This document shows positions 36,123 through 44,785 of a stretch of DNA of 64,000 nucleotides, piece by piece. Under the pieces are notes generated by a model. That model ran no database searches, was not told the origin of the DNA, and worked only from the letters and a program-made list of their open reading frames with translations. Each line of letters starts with the position of its first letter. The first letter of the stretch is position 1. Source of the stretch: Ga0077530 sp035565975 (GTDB lineage Bacteria; Pseudomonadota; Alphaproteobacteria; Rhizobiales; Hyphomicrobiaceae); assembly GCA_035565975.1 (NCBI GenBank), contig DATMRT010000060.1, positions 79,038 through 143,037 of the forward strand, given 5' to 3'. Position numbers and translations under genes: made by a program.

Positions 36123-37208
36123 TCAGGCCTCCGACATCAGCCATCGCTCGAACGCCTTGAGGCCGACGACGGCACCCGCCACGATAGCGGCAAAGGTGAT
36201 GAATGAGCCGACGGCGAGCGTGGAAACGCCCGTAATGCCTTGCCCGACCGTGCAGCCGAGCGCCATCACGCCGCCGATGCCCATGAGAACGGCACCGAGC
36301 AGCACGCGCACCGTGTCGCCCACGTCGGAGAACGTCAGCAGCCGGAAGCGTCCCATGGCCTTCGCCGCAACGAACGCGCCGAGAATGGCGCCGAACACCG
36401 TCGCCACGCCGAAGCCCGGCATCGGCGCCGCCGTGTAACGCTGCAGCCATTCGAGCGCATCGCCGCTCGGACGGACATAGGTGAGCGAGATCGGCGCTGT
36501 CGGGCGCTCGGCCATGTCGTCGAAAGCGAGGCCCGTCAGCGCCCAGCCCGCGACCACCAGAAGCCCGACCCCGATGCCCGATATGACATGCACGGGCGAT
36601 GAGCGGAATTCCGCATCCTTGAAGCAGTAGGCGAGCCCGAGAAGCACGACGATCCACGAGGCGGCGGCGCGCCCAACACCTGCCGAAAGCGAGAGGGCGC
36701 GATCGGCGAGATCGCCGATACCCTGCGTGGCGGTCGGCAGCGTGATGTTGGTCGCCTGTTCGATCGAGGCGCGCACCGGGCCAATGAGGCCGCCGATGGT
36801 CATGTAAGCGAAGATGCCGACGACCACGAGCGTCAGCAGTGCCCGCAGGTCGCCGCCGCCGGCGCGCGCCAGATTGCGGCTCGGACAGCCGCCGGCGAAC
36901 ACCATGCCGAAGCCGAAGATCCATCCGCCGACCACGTGGCCGACCCAGTTGAACGTCGCGCCGAGGTACATCGACTTGGTGAGATCGACAACGCCGAGCC
37001 AGTGCAGGGTCTGCGCGCCCGCGAGCGCGACGACGGCAGCGAGCACCCAGGCGCGGAAGCGGCGCCAGTCGCCGAGGTTCACGATGTCGGAGACCGAGCC
37101 CATAGTGCAGAAATTCGTGCGGAAGACGAGCGCGCCGAAAACGAAGCCGATGACGAGGCCGCCGATCGCCAGCCAAAGCGGGCCATTCTCGGCAATCGCT
37201 TCTCTCAT
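36123..37208 (-). CDS. YeeE/YedE family sulfur (thiosulfate-type) transporter
   Basis: 361 residues with about nine to ten membrane segments. The conserved cysteines of the YeeE/TsuA thiosulfate channel are visible: C34 in TNFCTMG, C108 in AGGCPSRNLAR and a late one in ALGCTVGQGITG. The two internal repeats (N- and C-terminal sulf-transp domains) are complete, so this is the fused long form. Uptake of thiosulfate or another reduced sulfur species is likely. Upstream lies an ATTC-N8-GAAT palindrome overlapping a TATAAT box, the pattern expected for repression by an SqrR/BigR/YgaV-type persulfide sensor, although no such regulator gene is in the window. Confidence 0.88.
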   Translation of the reverse strand: MREAIAENGPLWLAIGGLVIGFVFGALVFRTNFCTMGSVSDIVNLGDWRRFRAWVLAAVVALAGAQTLHWLGVVDLTKSMYLGATFNWVGHVVGGWIFGFGMVFAGGCPSRNLARAGGGDLRALLTLVVVGIFAYMTIGGLIGPVRASIEQATNITLPTATQGIGDLADRALSLSAGVGRAAASWIVVLLGLAYCFKDAEFRSSPVHVISGIGVGLLVVAGWALTGLAFDDMAERPTAPISLTYVRPSGDALEWLQRYTAAPMPGFGVATVFGAILGAFVAAKAMGRFRLLTFSDVGDTVRVLLGAVLMGIGGVMALGCTVGQGITGVSTLAVGSFITFAAIVAGAVVGLKAFERWLMSEA

Positions 37209-37261
37209 GGTGACACTCCCTGGCAGTGCGTCGGCATGGTGGCGCGAACCGCCACGGCACC

Positions 37262-37285
37262 ATTATATTCGCAAATGTGAATATA
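37262..37285 (-). promoter_or_regulatory. Candidate SqrR/BigR-type operator over the sulfur transporter promoter
   Basis: TATATTC (37264-37270), GCAAATGT (37271-37278), GAATATA (37279-37285): a perfect 7-bp inverted repeat with an 8-nt spacer, containing ATTC-N8-GAAT. On the minus strand TATAAT (37262-37267) overlaps the left arm, 55 nt before the transporter start, so a bound repressor would cover the -10 region. ATTC-N8-GAAT is the known site of the ArsR-family sulfide/persulfide sensors SqrR and BigR. Confidence 0.65.
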
Positions 37286-37318
37286 GGAGTGGGCTGCGTC
37301 GCGCAAGCCGCCTCTGGC

Positions 37319-40300
37319 TCACGCCGCGCCCGCGTGCGCGCCTTCGCCGCCGTTCTCGATAATCCGCTCGGCGGTCGCGAGATCGACCGACACGAGTTGC
37401 GAAACGCCGCGCTCGCCCATGGTCACACCGAACAGGCGGTCCATGCGCGCCATGGTCATCGGATGGTGCGTGATGACGAGGAAGCGCGTGTCGGTCTCCG
37501 CCGCCATGCGCTCCATCATCGAGCAGAAGCGATCGACGTTGGCATCGTCGAGCGGCGCGTCCACCTCATCGAGCACGCAGATCGGCGAGGGATTGGTCAG
37601 GAACACCGCGAAGATCAGCGACAATGCGGTCAGCGTCTGCTCGCCGCCGGAGAGGAGCGACAGCGTCGCCGGCTTCTTTCCGGGCGGGCGGGCGATGATT
37701 TCGAGGCCGCCCTCGAGCGGGTCCTCCTCGCTCTCGATCATTTCAAGCCGCGCCTCACCGCCGCCGAAGAGCGTGCCGAACAGGCGCTGGAAGTGCCCGT
37801 TCACCTGATCGAAGGCCTCGCCGAGACGCTTCTTCGCCTCGCGATTGAGCTGCCCGATCGCACCACGCAGCTTGTTGATCGCCTGCTCGACGTCGAGCCG
37901 CTCGAGATCCATGCTCGCGAACTGCTCGTTGAGCTTCTGCAGCTCTTCATCGGCCGCCAGATTGACGCCGCCGAGTCGCTCGCGGTCCGCCTTGAGACGG
38001 TGCAGCGCGCGGTCGACGTCGGCAAGCGTCGGCAGGGTCGCGCCGGGCTCGACCTCGGCAAGAGCGAGGCACGCTTCGGGCGCACAGTCCATCGTCTCGC
38101 GGATACGGCGGCCTTCCTCCGAGCGCTTCTGGCGCGCCGCTTCGAGCTTGGCCTCGGAGCGCGCGCGCTCCTCGCGCTGATCCGCCACCGCCGCCTGCGC
38201 CGTCTTGAGGGCCTGCTGGGTCTCGCGATGCAAGGACTGTGCTTCGGCGAGGCGATCCGCGGCTTCGCTGCGCGCCGCCTCGGCTGCCTGGATCTGATCG
38301 TGCAGCTTTATGCGCTGCGCTTCGAGCTCGGCCGGAAGCTCGGCCATGTCGGCAAGTTCGCTCTCGGTCTCGCCCATGCGTGCACTCAGCGTCGCGACGT
38401 GGCTGCCGGCGTCCTCGCAGCGCGCCTGCCAGCGCGTGCGCTCGACCTCGATGGCGCTGAGCCGCTCGGCGCGCACGTGCGTATCGCGCTCGATGCGCGA
38501 AAGCTCCTGGCGGATCTCGCCAGCCTTGGCACGATGCCCGGCCGTTTCACGCTCGGCCGCAGCGACCTCGCCTTCGAGCGCCTCGTCATTTTCGAGCGCC
38601 CCGATCGCAGCTTCGATTTCGGCGAAACGCTCGCGCGCCTCGGCCAGCCCCGCTTCGGCTGCGGCGCGATTCTCGGCGACTGCCGCCAGCCTCTGCTCGG
38701 TCTCGCGCGCCTGACGCTCGATGACGGTAAGTTTTTCACGCGTGCGGGCAAGCTCGGCCTGAGTTTCCCGCCAAGCCTGCCGCAGGCGCCGCTCTTCGCC
38801 CTCCGCGGCGCGATGCGCCTCGCGCGCCGTGCGCGCGGCTGACACGAGATCCTCCGCCTCGCGCTGCGCCGCATCCTCGAGCACCTCGAGCTCGGCGAGC
38901 CGATTGCGCTCGGCCAGCCGCACGGCCGCTGCGGTCGGCGCCGAAGCCGTAACCGTGTAGCCATCCCAGCGCCAGAGATCCCCTTCGAGCGACACGAGGC
39001 GTTGCCCCGGGCGCAGGTAAGGCTGCAGCAAACGCCCATCCTCGCGCGCGACGACGCCGATTTGCGTAAGCCGCAGCGCGAGCTCGGGCGGCGCGTCCAC
39101 TTCAAGCGCCAGCGGATGCGCGCCGACGGGTAGCGGCGGGTCGTCCGACGCGCGCCCGACGCGGCGCCAGTAGACATCCGCCTCGTCAGCGACGGGCGCA
39201 TCGAGGTCATCGCCAAGCGCCGCACCGAGCGCCCGCTCATAGCCCGGCGCGACGCGCAGCTCATCGATGACCGGCGGCAGGCCGTCCTCGCGCGTTGGCA
39301 GCAGAAGCTTGGTGAGCGTCTCCACCTCGGTGCGCAGCTGACCCGAGGTCAGAAGTGCCGTCTGGCTCGCCTCCTCACTCGCGCGCGCCTCGACGGCGAG
39401 TTCCGCCGCACGTTCCTCGGCCGCCAGCGCTTGCGTCTCGATGGCCGCGGCCTCGCGCATGAGGCGCTGTCCGGCTTCGCTGAGCTGCTGAAGGCGCTCG
39501 GCATCCGGAGCCCGGGCCGCGATCTCACGCGCCTGCGTCTCCAGAGACGCGAGCTGCTGCTCGATGCGCCGGACATGCCCCTGGCGCTCGGCGTGCGCCG
39601 TCTCGAGGCCGCGGCGGCGTGTGCGCGCCTCGATGGCGCGGGCCGTGACCTCGGAAAGACGTGCAGCGGCGTCGCTCAGGGCAGCCTCTGCATCAGCCAG
39701 TCGCGCGCGAGTCTCCTCCTCGGCGCGCCGGCCGTTCGCGGCCTCGGCGTTGATCGTCTCTGCTTCGGATGCGAGCCGGTCGAGGATCGCGCGCGCTTCG
39801 GCGACCTGCTGCTGCTCGCGCTCGATGTCGCGGCGCATCTGCTCGGCGCGCGCTTCGAGCTCACGCCGGCGCTCGGCGAGGCGACGCGCCTCCTTCTCGA
39901 AGTTCTCCTGCTCGATGCGAATGCGGGACAAAGCTGCGCCGCGCCGCCCCTCCTCCTCCCGGAGCGGGTCGATGGCGCCGGCGCGCTCGGCTTCCTCGGC
40001 CACCAGCGCCGCCTCGCGCTCGGTCGCTGCCGCGAGCGCACCGAGACCCTGCCAGAGCGCCGCCTCCGTGGCGACGACGTCCGCCTGCGCGGCCGTCCAG
40101 GATAGATGCAGCAGCAGCGCCTCGGCCTTGCGGATTTCGCCGGAGAGCTCCCGGTAGCGCCGCGCCTGCCGCGTCTGGCGCTTCAGGGCCTCGATCTGGC
40201 TGTTGAGTTGCCCGAGCACGTCGTTGACGCGGGCGAGATTGCCCTCGGCCGCCTTGAGCCTCAGCTCCGCCTCGTGTCGGCGGCTGTGCAGACCGGCAAT

Positions 40301-40807
40301 GCCCGCAGCGTCCTCGAGAATGCGCCGGCGCTGCTCGGGCTTGGCGTTGACGATCTCTGAAATCTGGCCCTGGCGGACGAGCGAGGGCGAACGCGCGCCC
40401 GTCGCCGCATCCTCGAACAGGAGCTTGATGTCACGTGCCCGGACCTCGCCGCCATTGACGCGATAAGCCGAGCCCGCGTCGCGCTCGATGCGGCGCGTGA
40501 CCTCGAGCACGTCGGCATCATTGAGCTCGGTCGGTGCCGTGCGGGCCGTGTTGTCGATCGAGATCGTGACCTCGGCCATGTTCCTGGCCGGCCGGGCGTT
40601 GGTCCCGGCGAAGATCACGTCCTCCATGGTCGAGGCGCGCATGGACTTGTAGGACGTTTCGCCCATCACCCAGCGCAGCGCTTCGAGCAGGTTGGACTTG
40701 CCGCAGCCGTTCGGCCCGACAACGCCGGTCAGTCCCTTCTCGATGACAAGCTCGGTCGGCTCTACGAACGATTTGAAGCCGAGCAGCCGGAGTCGCGTGA
40801 TCTGCAC
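37319..40807 (-). CDS. smc: Chromosome segregation protein SMC
   Basis: 1162 residues from a GTG at 40807, the family start (MQITRLRLLGFKSF). Walker A GPNGCGKSN at 31-39, a long coiled coil of Glu/Arg/Ala heptads (about 160-480 and 680-980), a hinge near 500-650 (EDGLPPVIDELRVAPGYE), the signature LLSGGEQTLTALSL and Walker B CVLDEVDAPLDDANVDRF. With ScpA and ScpB it forms bacterial condensin. The start has little ribosome-binding sequence: the paired-hairpin element begins 14 nt upstream. Length and domain order are normal. Confidence 0.94.
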   Translation of the reverse strand: MQITRLRLLGFKSFVEPTELVIEKGLTGVVGPNGCGKSNLLEALRWVMGETSYKSMRASTMEDVIFAGTNARPARNMAEVTISIDNTARTAPTELNDADVLEVTRRIERDAGSAYRVNGGEVRARDIKLLFEDAATGARSPSLVRQGQISEIVNAKPEQRRRILEDAAGIAGLHSRRHEAELRLKAAEGNLARVNDVLGQLNSQIEALKRQTRQARRYRELSGEIRKAEALLLHLSWTAAQADVVATEAALWQGLGALAAATEREAALVAEEAERAGAIDPLREEEGRRGAALSRIRIEQENFEKEARRLAERRRELEARAEQMRRDIEREQQQVAEARAILDRLASEAETINAEAANGRRAEEETRARLADAEAALSDAAARLSEVTARAIEARTRRRGLETAHAERQGHVRRIEQQLASLETQAREIAARAPDAERLQQLSEAGQRLMREAAAIETQALAAEERAAELAVEARASEEASQTALLTSGQLRTEVETLTKLLLPTREDGLPPVIDELRVAPGYERALGAALGDDLDAPVADEADVYWRRVGRASDDPPLPVGAHPLALEVDAPPELALRLTQIGVVAREDGRLLQPYLRPGQRLVSLEGDLWRWDGYTVTASAPTAAAVRLAERNRLAELEVLEDAAQREAEDLVSAARTAREAHRAAEGEERRLRQAWRETQAELARTREKLTVIERQARETEQRLAAVAENRAAAEAGLAEARERFAEIEAAIGALENDEALEGEVAAAERETAGHRAKAGEIRQELSRIERDTHVRAERLSAIEVERTRWQARCEDAGSHVATLSARMGETESELADMAELPAELEAQRIKLHDQIQAAEAARSEAADRLAEAQSLHRETQQALKTAQAAVADQREERARSEAKLEAARQKRSEEGRRIRETMDCAPEACLALAEVEPGATLPTLADVDRALHRLKADRERLGGVNLAADEELQKLNEQFASMDLERLDVEQAINKLRGAIGQLNREAKKRLGEAFDQVNGHFQRLFGTLFGGGEARLEMIESEEDPLEGGLEIIARPPGKKPATLSLLSGGEQTLTALSLIFAVFLTNPSPICVLDEVDAPLDDANVDRFCSMMERMAAETDTRFLVITHHPMTMARMDRLFGVTMGERGVSQLVSVDLATAERIIENGGEGAHAGAA

Positions 40808-40821
40808 GTCAGCACCCGCGC

Positions 40822-40989
40822 TTAGTGTGATGATCGAGAAATTCGTCGGAACTCGCGGCGATGGCTTGAGCGAATTTCTCGATCTGAATCACACTAACCA
40901 GACTAATGATTCTAGTGTCCCCTTTGATTCCGAAGTTCGCTCGCCGACGGGGCTTCAAGGTTTGGCGAACTTCGGAATCGGGACACTAG
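40822..40989. repeat. Paired asymmetric-hairpin element, copy 3 (upstream of smc)
   Basis: 168 nt. Hairpin A (40822-40897): 10-bp perfect outer stem ttagtgtgat (40822-40831 with 40888-40897), TGA bulge in the 3' arm (40885-40887), 14-bp inner stem (40832-40845 with 40871-40884). Linker of 14 nt. Hairpin B (40912-40989): 10-bp perfect outer stem ctagtgtccc (40912-40921 with 40980-40989), CTTT bulge in the 5' arm (40922-40925), 15-bp inner stem (40926-40940 with 40965-40979). Inner stems and most of outer stem B match copy 2; loops and outer stem A do not. It occupies most of the gap between a DsbA-like gene and smc. Confidence 0.9.
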
Positions 40990-41036
40990 ATAGCGGTCGA
41001 TGGCACCTCGATTGAACGCCATATACGGGAAAACGC

Positions 41037-41846
41037 TCAACGCGGCACGGAAGCCGGTGTCGCGGCCACAGCCGGACCTGACAGGAGCGGATCGATGATC
41101 TCGCGAAGCTCGTTCAGATCGAGTGCCTTCTTCACGAGCTTGCCGTTGATGAAGAAGTTCGGCGTCCCGATCACCCCAAGCTCCCGCCCGCGGTCCTTCA
41201 CCTGATTCAGCGCGCTGATCATGCCGTGATTCTGCCGGCAGCTGTCAAACTCTGCCGCTGTCAAGCCAACACCTTGCGCGACTTTCAGGATCGGCTCGAT
41301 GCGCACTTCCTGCGATACCCACTGCGCCTGCGTGGAAAGATAGCGACCGTACAGCTCAAGGTAGCGGCTCATCGGGGCGCAGCGCAGCGCGATCGTCGCC
41401 ATGCCGCTCGTCTTCCCGATCGGAAACTCGCGGATGATGAAGCGCACCTTGCCGCGGTCGATGTAGTCACGCTTCAGGACCGGAAACACCTCCGCATGGA
41501 AGCGCCGGCAATAGGGGCAGGTCAGCGAGGCGTACTTGATGATCGTGACGGGGGCATCCGCCTGGCCCATCGAGAACTCCGGAAGCGGTCCCGGCCGCAT
41601 GACCTCGGCAAGCGTCGGGTTCTCGATGACCTGACGCATGGGCACCGACGTGACCGGGGTGTCGGAGAACGGATCGAAGGCAGGCCCCGGCGCCCGGGCC
41701 GCCGCGCCGACCGCCGATGTCTCGACGGTCAGTCCGGCAGAGCGCGAACCATCGAGAACGTTGATGGCATCGCCGGAGCAGCCCGCGAGCAACATTGCCA
41801 TGCAGAGCGCGGCCAGCCTCCCCACACGCGGAGCCCGATCGCGCAT
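41037..41846 (-). CDS. DsbA-family thiol:disulfide protein, probable lipoprotein
   Basis: 269 residues from the ATG at 41846; a GTG at 41876 would add ten residues. Residues 1-22 form a lipoprotein signal with lipobox LLAGC. The thioredoxin-like domain has the redox motif CPYC in YASLTCPYCRRFH, and the cis-Pro loop GVIGTPNFFINGK. It probably acts in the periplasm on disulfides of envelope proteins. The gene follows a paralogue (41883) by about 36 nt, and both share GQADAPVTI-type and FHxxVFP motifs. Oxidase or isomerase role cannot be assigned. Confidence 0.83.
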   Translation of the reverse strand: MRDRAPRVGRLAALCMAMLLAGCSGDAINVLDGSRSAGLTVETSAVGAAARAPGPAFDPFSDTPVTSVPMRQVIENPTLAEVMRPGPLPEFSMGQADAPVTIIKYASLTCPYCRRFHAEVFPVLKRDYIDRGKVRFIIREFPIGKTSGMATIALRCAPMSRYLELYGRYLSTQAQWVSQEVRIEPILKVAQGVGLTAAEFDSCRQNHGMISALNQVKDRGRELGVIGTPNFFINGKLVKKALDLNELREIIDPLLSGPAVAATPASVPR

Positions 41847-41882
41847 CCTGAGGCCGGTTCCCGGTCGGGTGTGCACAGCGTC

Positions 41883-42581
41883 TCAGCCGCCGAGGAAGGG
41901 CGCCAGCGCGGTGTCGAACGCCTCGATCGTATCGGACCGCCCGCGCAGGCGCTTTCCGTTGATGAAGAAGGTGGGCGTCGCATTGACGCCGAACTCCTCG
42001 CTCGCCTTCTGGCGGCCCGAGATCATCTTGTCGAGCGTCGCATTGTCCTTGAGGCAGGTATCAAACTTCTCCTGCGTGAAGCCGGCCTGCTGGGCTATCT
42101 TGAAAAGTTCAGGCACCGGATTGCCGCGCACGAACGCCCATTTGTCCTGCGTCTTGAAGAGCACGCCGATCATGGCTTCGGTCGCGTCGCCACCGGCGCA
42201 GCGGGCCAGCATCGAGGCCGCGGCCGCCAGATTGTCGAGAGGAAACTCGCGGAAGACCAATCGCACCTTGCCGGTGTCGATGTATTTCTCTTTGAGCGCG
42301 GGGAACACGGTGTTGTGGAAGTGCGCGCAATGGCTGCAGGTCATCGACGCGTATTCGACGATCGTGACGGGCGCGTCGGCCTTGCCGATGATCAGATCGG
42401 GAAGCGCGCCCGGCTTCATCAGCGTCTCGAGCGGGATTTCATCCGGCCCGCGGTCGCGCCGCTGGGCAAGGGCGGGCCTCATCCCGGCGGAAAGCGAAAG
42501 CGCGGCGACGCTCGCCGCTCCCATCAGGAACGCGCGCCGGGGAAGACTGCGGGCAAGAAAGGCCAAATGGTTCGCCGTCAC
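41883..42581 (-). CDS. DsbA-family thioredoxin-domain protein with Tat-like signal
   Basis: 232 residues from a GTG at 42581 with AAGGAG six bases upstream; an ATG at 42644 lacks this. The N-terminus LPRRAFLMGAASVAAL looks like a twin-arginine signal. The redox motif is CSHC in YASMTCSHCAHFH, with cis-Pro loop GVNATPTFFINGKRL. It is a paralogue of the downstream lipoprotein at 41037, and both are probably in one transcript. Such DsbA-like proteins in alphaproteobacteria are thought to oxidise periplasmic thiols; the partner is not known. Confidence 0.83.
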   Translation of the reverse strand: MTANHLAFLARSLPRRAFLMGAASVAALSLSAGMRPALAQRRDRGPDEIPLETLMKPGALPDLIIGKADAPVTIVEYASMTCSHCAHFHNTVFPALKEKYIDTGKVRLVFREFPLDNLAAAASMLARCAGGDATEAMIGVLFKTQDKWAFVRGNPVPELFKIAQQAGFTQEKFDTCLKDNATLDKMISGRQKASEEFGVNATPTFFINGKRLRGRSDTIEAFDTALAPFLGG

Positions 42582-42724
42582 ATCAATCTCCTTCGCGGCA
42601 TGGTACGGACCCGTCGCGCCTCCCCGAGACGGAACGGCGGACAAGCGTCATAAGGCCGAAGCATTACGGCATTTCGGCGCTCGACGCCAATTGAACTGGT
42701 CGTGACCTCGGCCCGGAACACGGC

Positions 42725-42748
42725 AGGCCGCACCTGCAGGTGCGGCCT
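42725..42748. terminator. Perfect 24-nt palindrome after the SET-domain gene
   Basis: AGGCCGCACC-TGCA-GGTGCGGCCT forms a 10-bp stem with a 4-nt loop. It lies between the SET-domain gene and the DsbA-like gene on the same strand. There is no T tract, so it may be a terminator, an mRNA stabiliser or a DNA palindrome. Confidence 0.5.
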
Positions 42749-42845
42749 GAACGAGCAATGCGGGGAGGCCTGATAGCGCGAACACATACGATGCGACGCC
42801 GGCAGAACCAGTGCCCCCCAGGGCGCGCATCGGGCTCGGAGCGGC

Positions 42846-43295
42846 TCAGATGCCGGCGCCGATCCCGGCACCGGCGCCGTTCGCATGGACCGCATACGCC
42901 GGCTCGACGGCGATCGCGGGCGCTTCGAACCCTTGAAACGTCCGGTCGAACTCGAAATAGTTGCAGGTCAGTTCCTCACCCGGATGGATATCGGCGATGG
43001 CGTAGCCGATGTCGGACCGCGTGAAGTCGGTATTCGGGTTCAGGCTGTGATTCATGAACCGGCCGTTGTCGAGCTCGAGCACGACAAAGCCATCCCGCTC
43101 CATGTGGGGGTAGCCGTAACGGGTGAAGTACTCCTGCACGTTCTTCGGGAAGGACGCGACCTCGTCCTCCGTGAAGACCTTGTCGAAGCGCTCGTCGAGC
43201 GCCCAGATCGGCGTCCCCGCGGGTATGAAGTCCACTGCAAAAACGCCAACGCCTTCGATCGCGCTGGCACGCACGGACGTAGCGACGAGCATCAT
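42846..43295 (-). CDS. SET-domain protein (putative lysine methyltransferase)
   Basis: 149 residues, essentially a bare SET domain. The SAM-binding NHS is at 82-84 (RFMNHSLNPNT) and the GEELTCNY motif with the catalytic tyrosine at 106-113; the N-terminal GVGVFAVDFIPAGTPIW is the usual SET start. The Gly/Ala-rich tail (HANGAGAGIGAGI) is low complexity, and no post-SET cysteine cluster is present. Bacterial SET proteins of this length may modify ribosomal or nucleoid proteins; no target is known. An H1-like lysine-rich protein is encoded 6 kb away, a possible but untested substrate. GGAGACAAG precedes the ATG. Confidence 0.82.
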   Translation of the reverse strand: MMLVATSVRASAIEGVGVFAVDFIPAGTPIWALDERFDKVFTEDEVASFPKNVQEYFTRYGYPHMERDGFVVLELDNGRFMNHSLNPNTDFTRSDIGYAIADIHPGEELTCNYFEFDRTFQGFEAPAIAVEPAYAVHANGAGAGIGAGI

Positions 43296-43707
43296 GATAC
43301 TTGTCTCCAGCTATTCAGGCATCTTGAAGGGAAAGATCGAGGTGATCGAGGGCAAGGTGCGCTTGGCCCCGCAGTGCGAGCATTCTGTCCTGGCGGACAT
43401 GGCGTAGGCAGTCTCCAATCACCACCCCGCGCTGTCTCGCGGATCATGATGGACGCGCAGTCTATGGAGGAGCACGATCGTCCGAGAGGTCCTGAGTGTG
43501 GCCGCATCCTCGCGGAGCCGCACCGTTTCCCCCCGAACCCGGAACCAACCTGGCCCCGATGCGCGGAGCTTGTAGAGCGGTCGCAGCCTATGTCAAATCC
43601 CATTTTGTACGGTCTGTGAAACTGTCACCAACTTGCTACAAGCGGCCTTGGCCGAATTCGTTCCGCAACGGCCGGAACAAGGAACGCGCAAGGACGCGGC
43701 GGTGACG
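43296..43707. other. Intergenic region between the SET gene and lpxK
   Basis: 412 nt without a convincing gene. An open frame continues upstream of the lpxK start to 43633 but has no conserved features. AT-richer DNA around 43590-43640 (CAAATCCCATTTTGTACGG) may hold the lpxK promoter. I see no clear hairpin, repeat or RNA gene here. Confidence 0.5.
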
Positions 43708-44784
43708 ATGCGCGAGCCAACGTGGTGGTATGAGAACTCGCCCGGCGCGACGGCCCGCCTGCTCGCGCCGGCGGCGGCGCTCTGGGGCGGACTGGTCCGC
43801 CGGCGCTTTGCGCGCGCAACGCCGCATCGCGCGCCGCTTCCCGTCATCTGCATCGGAAATTTCACGGCGGGCGGCACCGGCAAGACGCCGCTCGCGCTCA
43901 AGGTCGCCGAGCTCATTCGCGGCATGGGCCTCGCCTGCGCCTTCCTCTCGCGCGGCTATGGCGGCCGTCTCGCCGGCCCGCACTGGGTGGACGCCGAACG
44001 CGACCGGGCCAAGGACGTCGGTGACGAGCCGCTGCTTCTCGCCGCCGCCGGCCCGATGCTGATCAGCCGCGACAGGGTAGCCGGCGCGCGCGCAATTGCC
44101 GCACGGGACATCACGGCTTCAGGCGGCGGCGCTGCCGCCGTCGACCTCATCATCATGGACGACGGACTGCAAAACCCCGGCCTCGCCAAGGATCTGACCA
44201 TCGCCATCGTCGATGGCGCGCGGGGCATCGGCAACGGCTGCGTCATCCCAGCCGGCCCGCTCAGGGCCCCCCTCGACTTCCAGCTCGACCTCGTCGACGC
44301 CGTCGTGATCAATCGCGGCTCGCAGGCGCATGGAGATGCGTCGGGAAGCGACTTTGCCGCCAGACTGCGCCACGACTTCGAGGGACCGGTGCTCGAGGCG
44401 CGTGTCGTGCCGGCAGTCGACGGCGCTTGGCTCTCGGCGGCGCCGCTCGTGGCCTTCGCCGGTATCGGCGTACCAGAACGCTTCTTCGCGACGCTTGCCG
44501 CGCTCGGCGCCGAGCCGGTGGCGAAAGTCGCCTATCCCGACCATCACGCTTTCACGGCGGCGGACGCGCGCCATCTGCTGGAGCTCGCCCGCGCGCGTAA
44601 TGCGACGCTCATCACGACGGAAAAGGATCGCGCCCGCCTCGCTGGCGGGGAGGGTGCCCTCGGGGAGCTGCACCGAGCAGCCGGCGCCCTGCCGATCCGC
44701 CTCGAGCTCGATGCGCGCGATGAGGGCCGCCTCGCTGCCCTCATCGAGGGCGCGATCGGCCGGCGGGTGCAGCGGTCGAGGTAG
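43708..44784 (+). CDS. lpxK: Tetraacyldisaccharide 4'-kinase
   Basis: 358 residues from the ATG at 43708 (MREPTWWYE, the usual LpxK beginning). Walker A GNFTAGGTGKTP is at 50-61, followed by FLSRGYGG, VGDEPLLLA, the Walker-B-like IIMDDGLQNP and late TTEKDRARL. It phosphorylates the 4' position of the lipid A disaccharide at the inner membrane. Frequent neighbours such as waaA and the small DUF2093 gene are not present. It converges on an SDR gene, 1 nt after its stop. Confidence 0.93.
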   Translation: MREPTWWYENSPGATARLLAPAAALWGGLVRRRFARATPHRAPLPVICIGNFTAGGTGKTPLALKVAELIRGMGLACAFLSRGYGGRLAGPHWVDAERDRAKDVGDEPLLLAAAGPMLISRDRVAGARAIAARDITASGGGAAAVDLIIMDDGLQNPGLAKDLTIAIVDGARGIGNGCVIPAGPLRAPLDFQLDLVDAVVINRGSQAHGDASGSDFAARLRHDFEGPVLEARVVPAVDGAWLSAAPLVAFAGIGVPERFFATLAALGAEPVAKVAYPDHHAFTAADARHLLELARARNATLITTEKDRARLAGGEGALGELHRAAGALPIRLELDARDEGRLAALIEGAIGRRVQRSR

Positions 44785-44785
44785 C

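Noticed and set aside
37226..38842. 538-codon plus-strand frame opposite smc
   Set aside because: Antisense to the coiled-coil region of smc, whose repetitive codons keep the opposite strand open.
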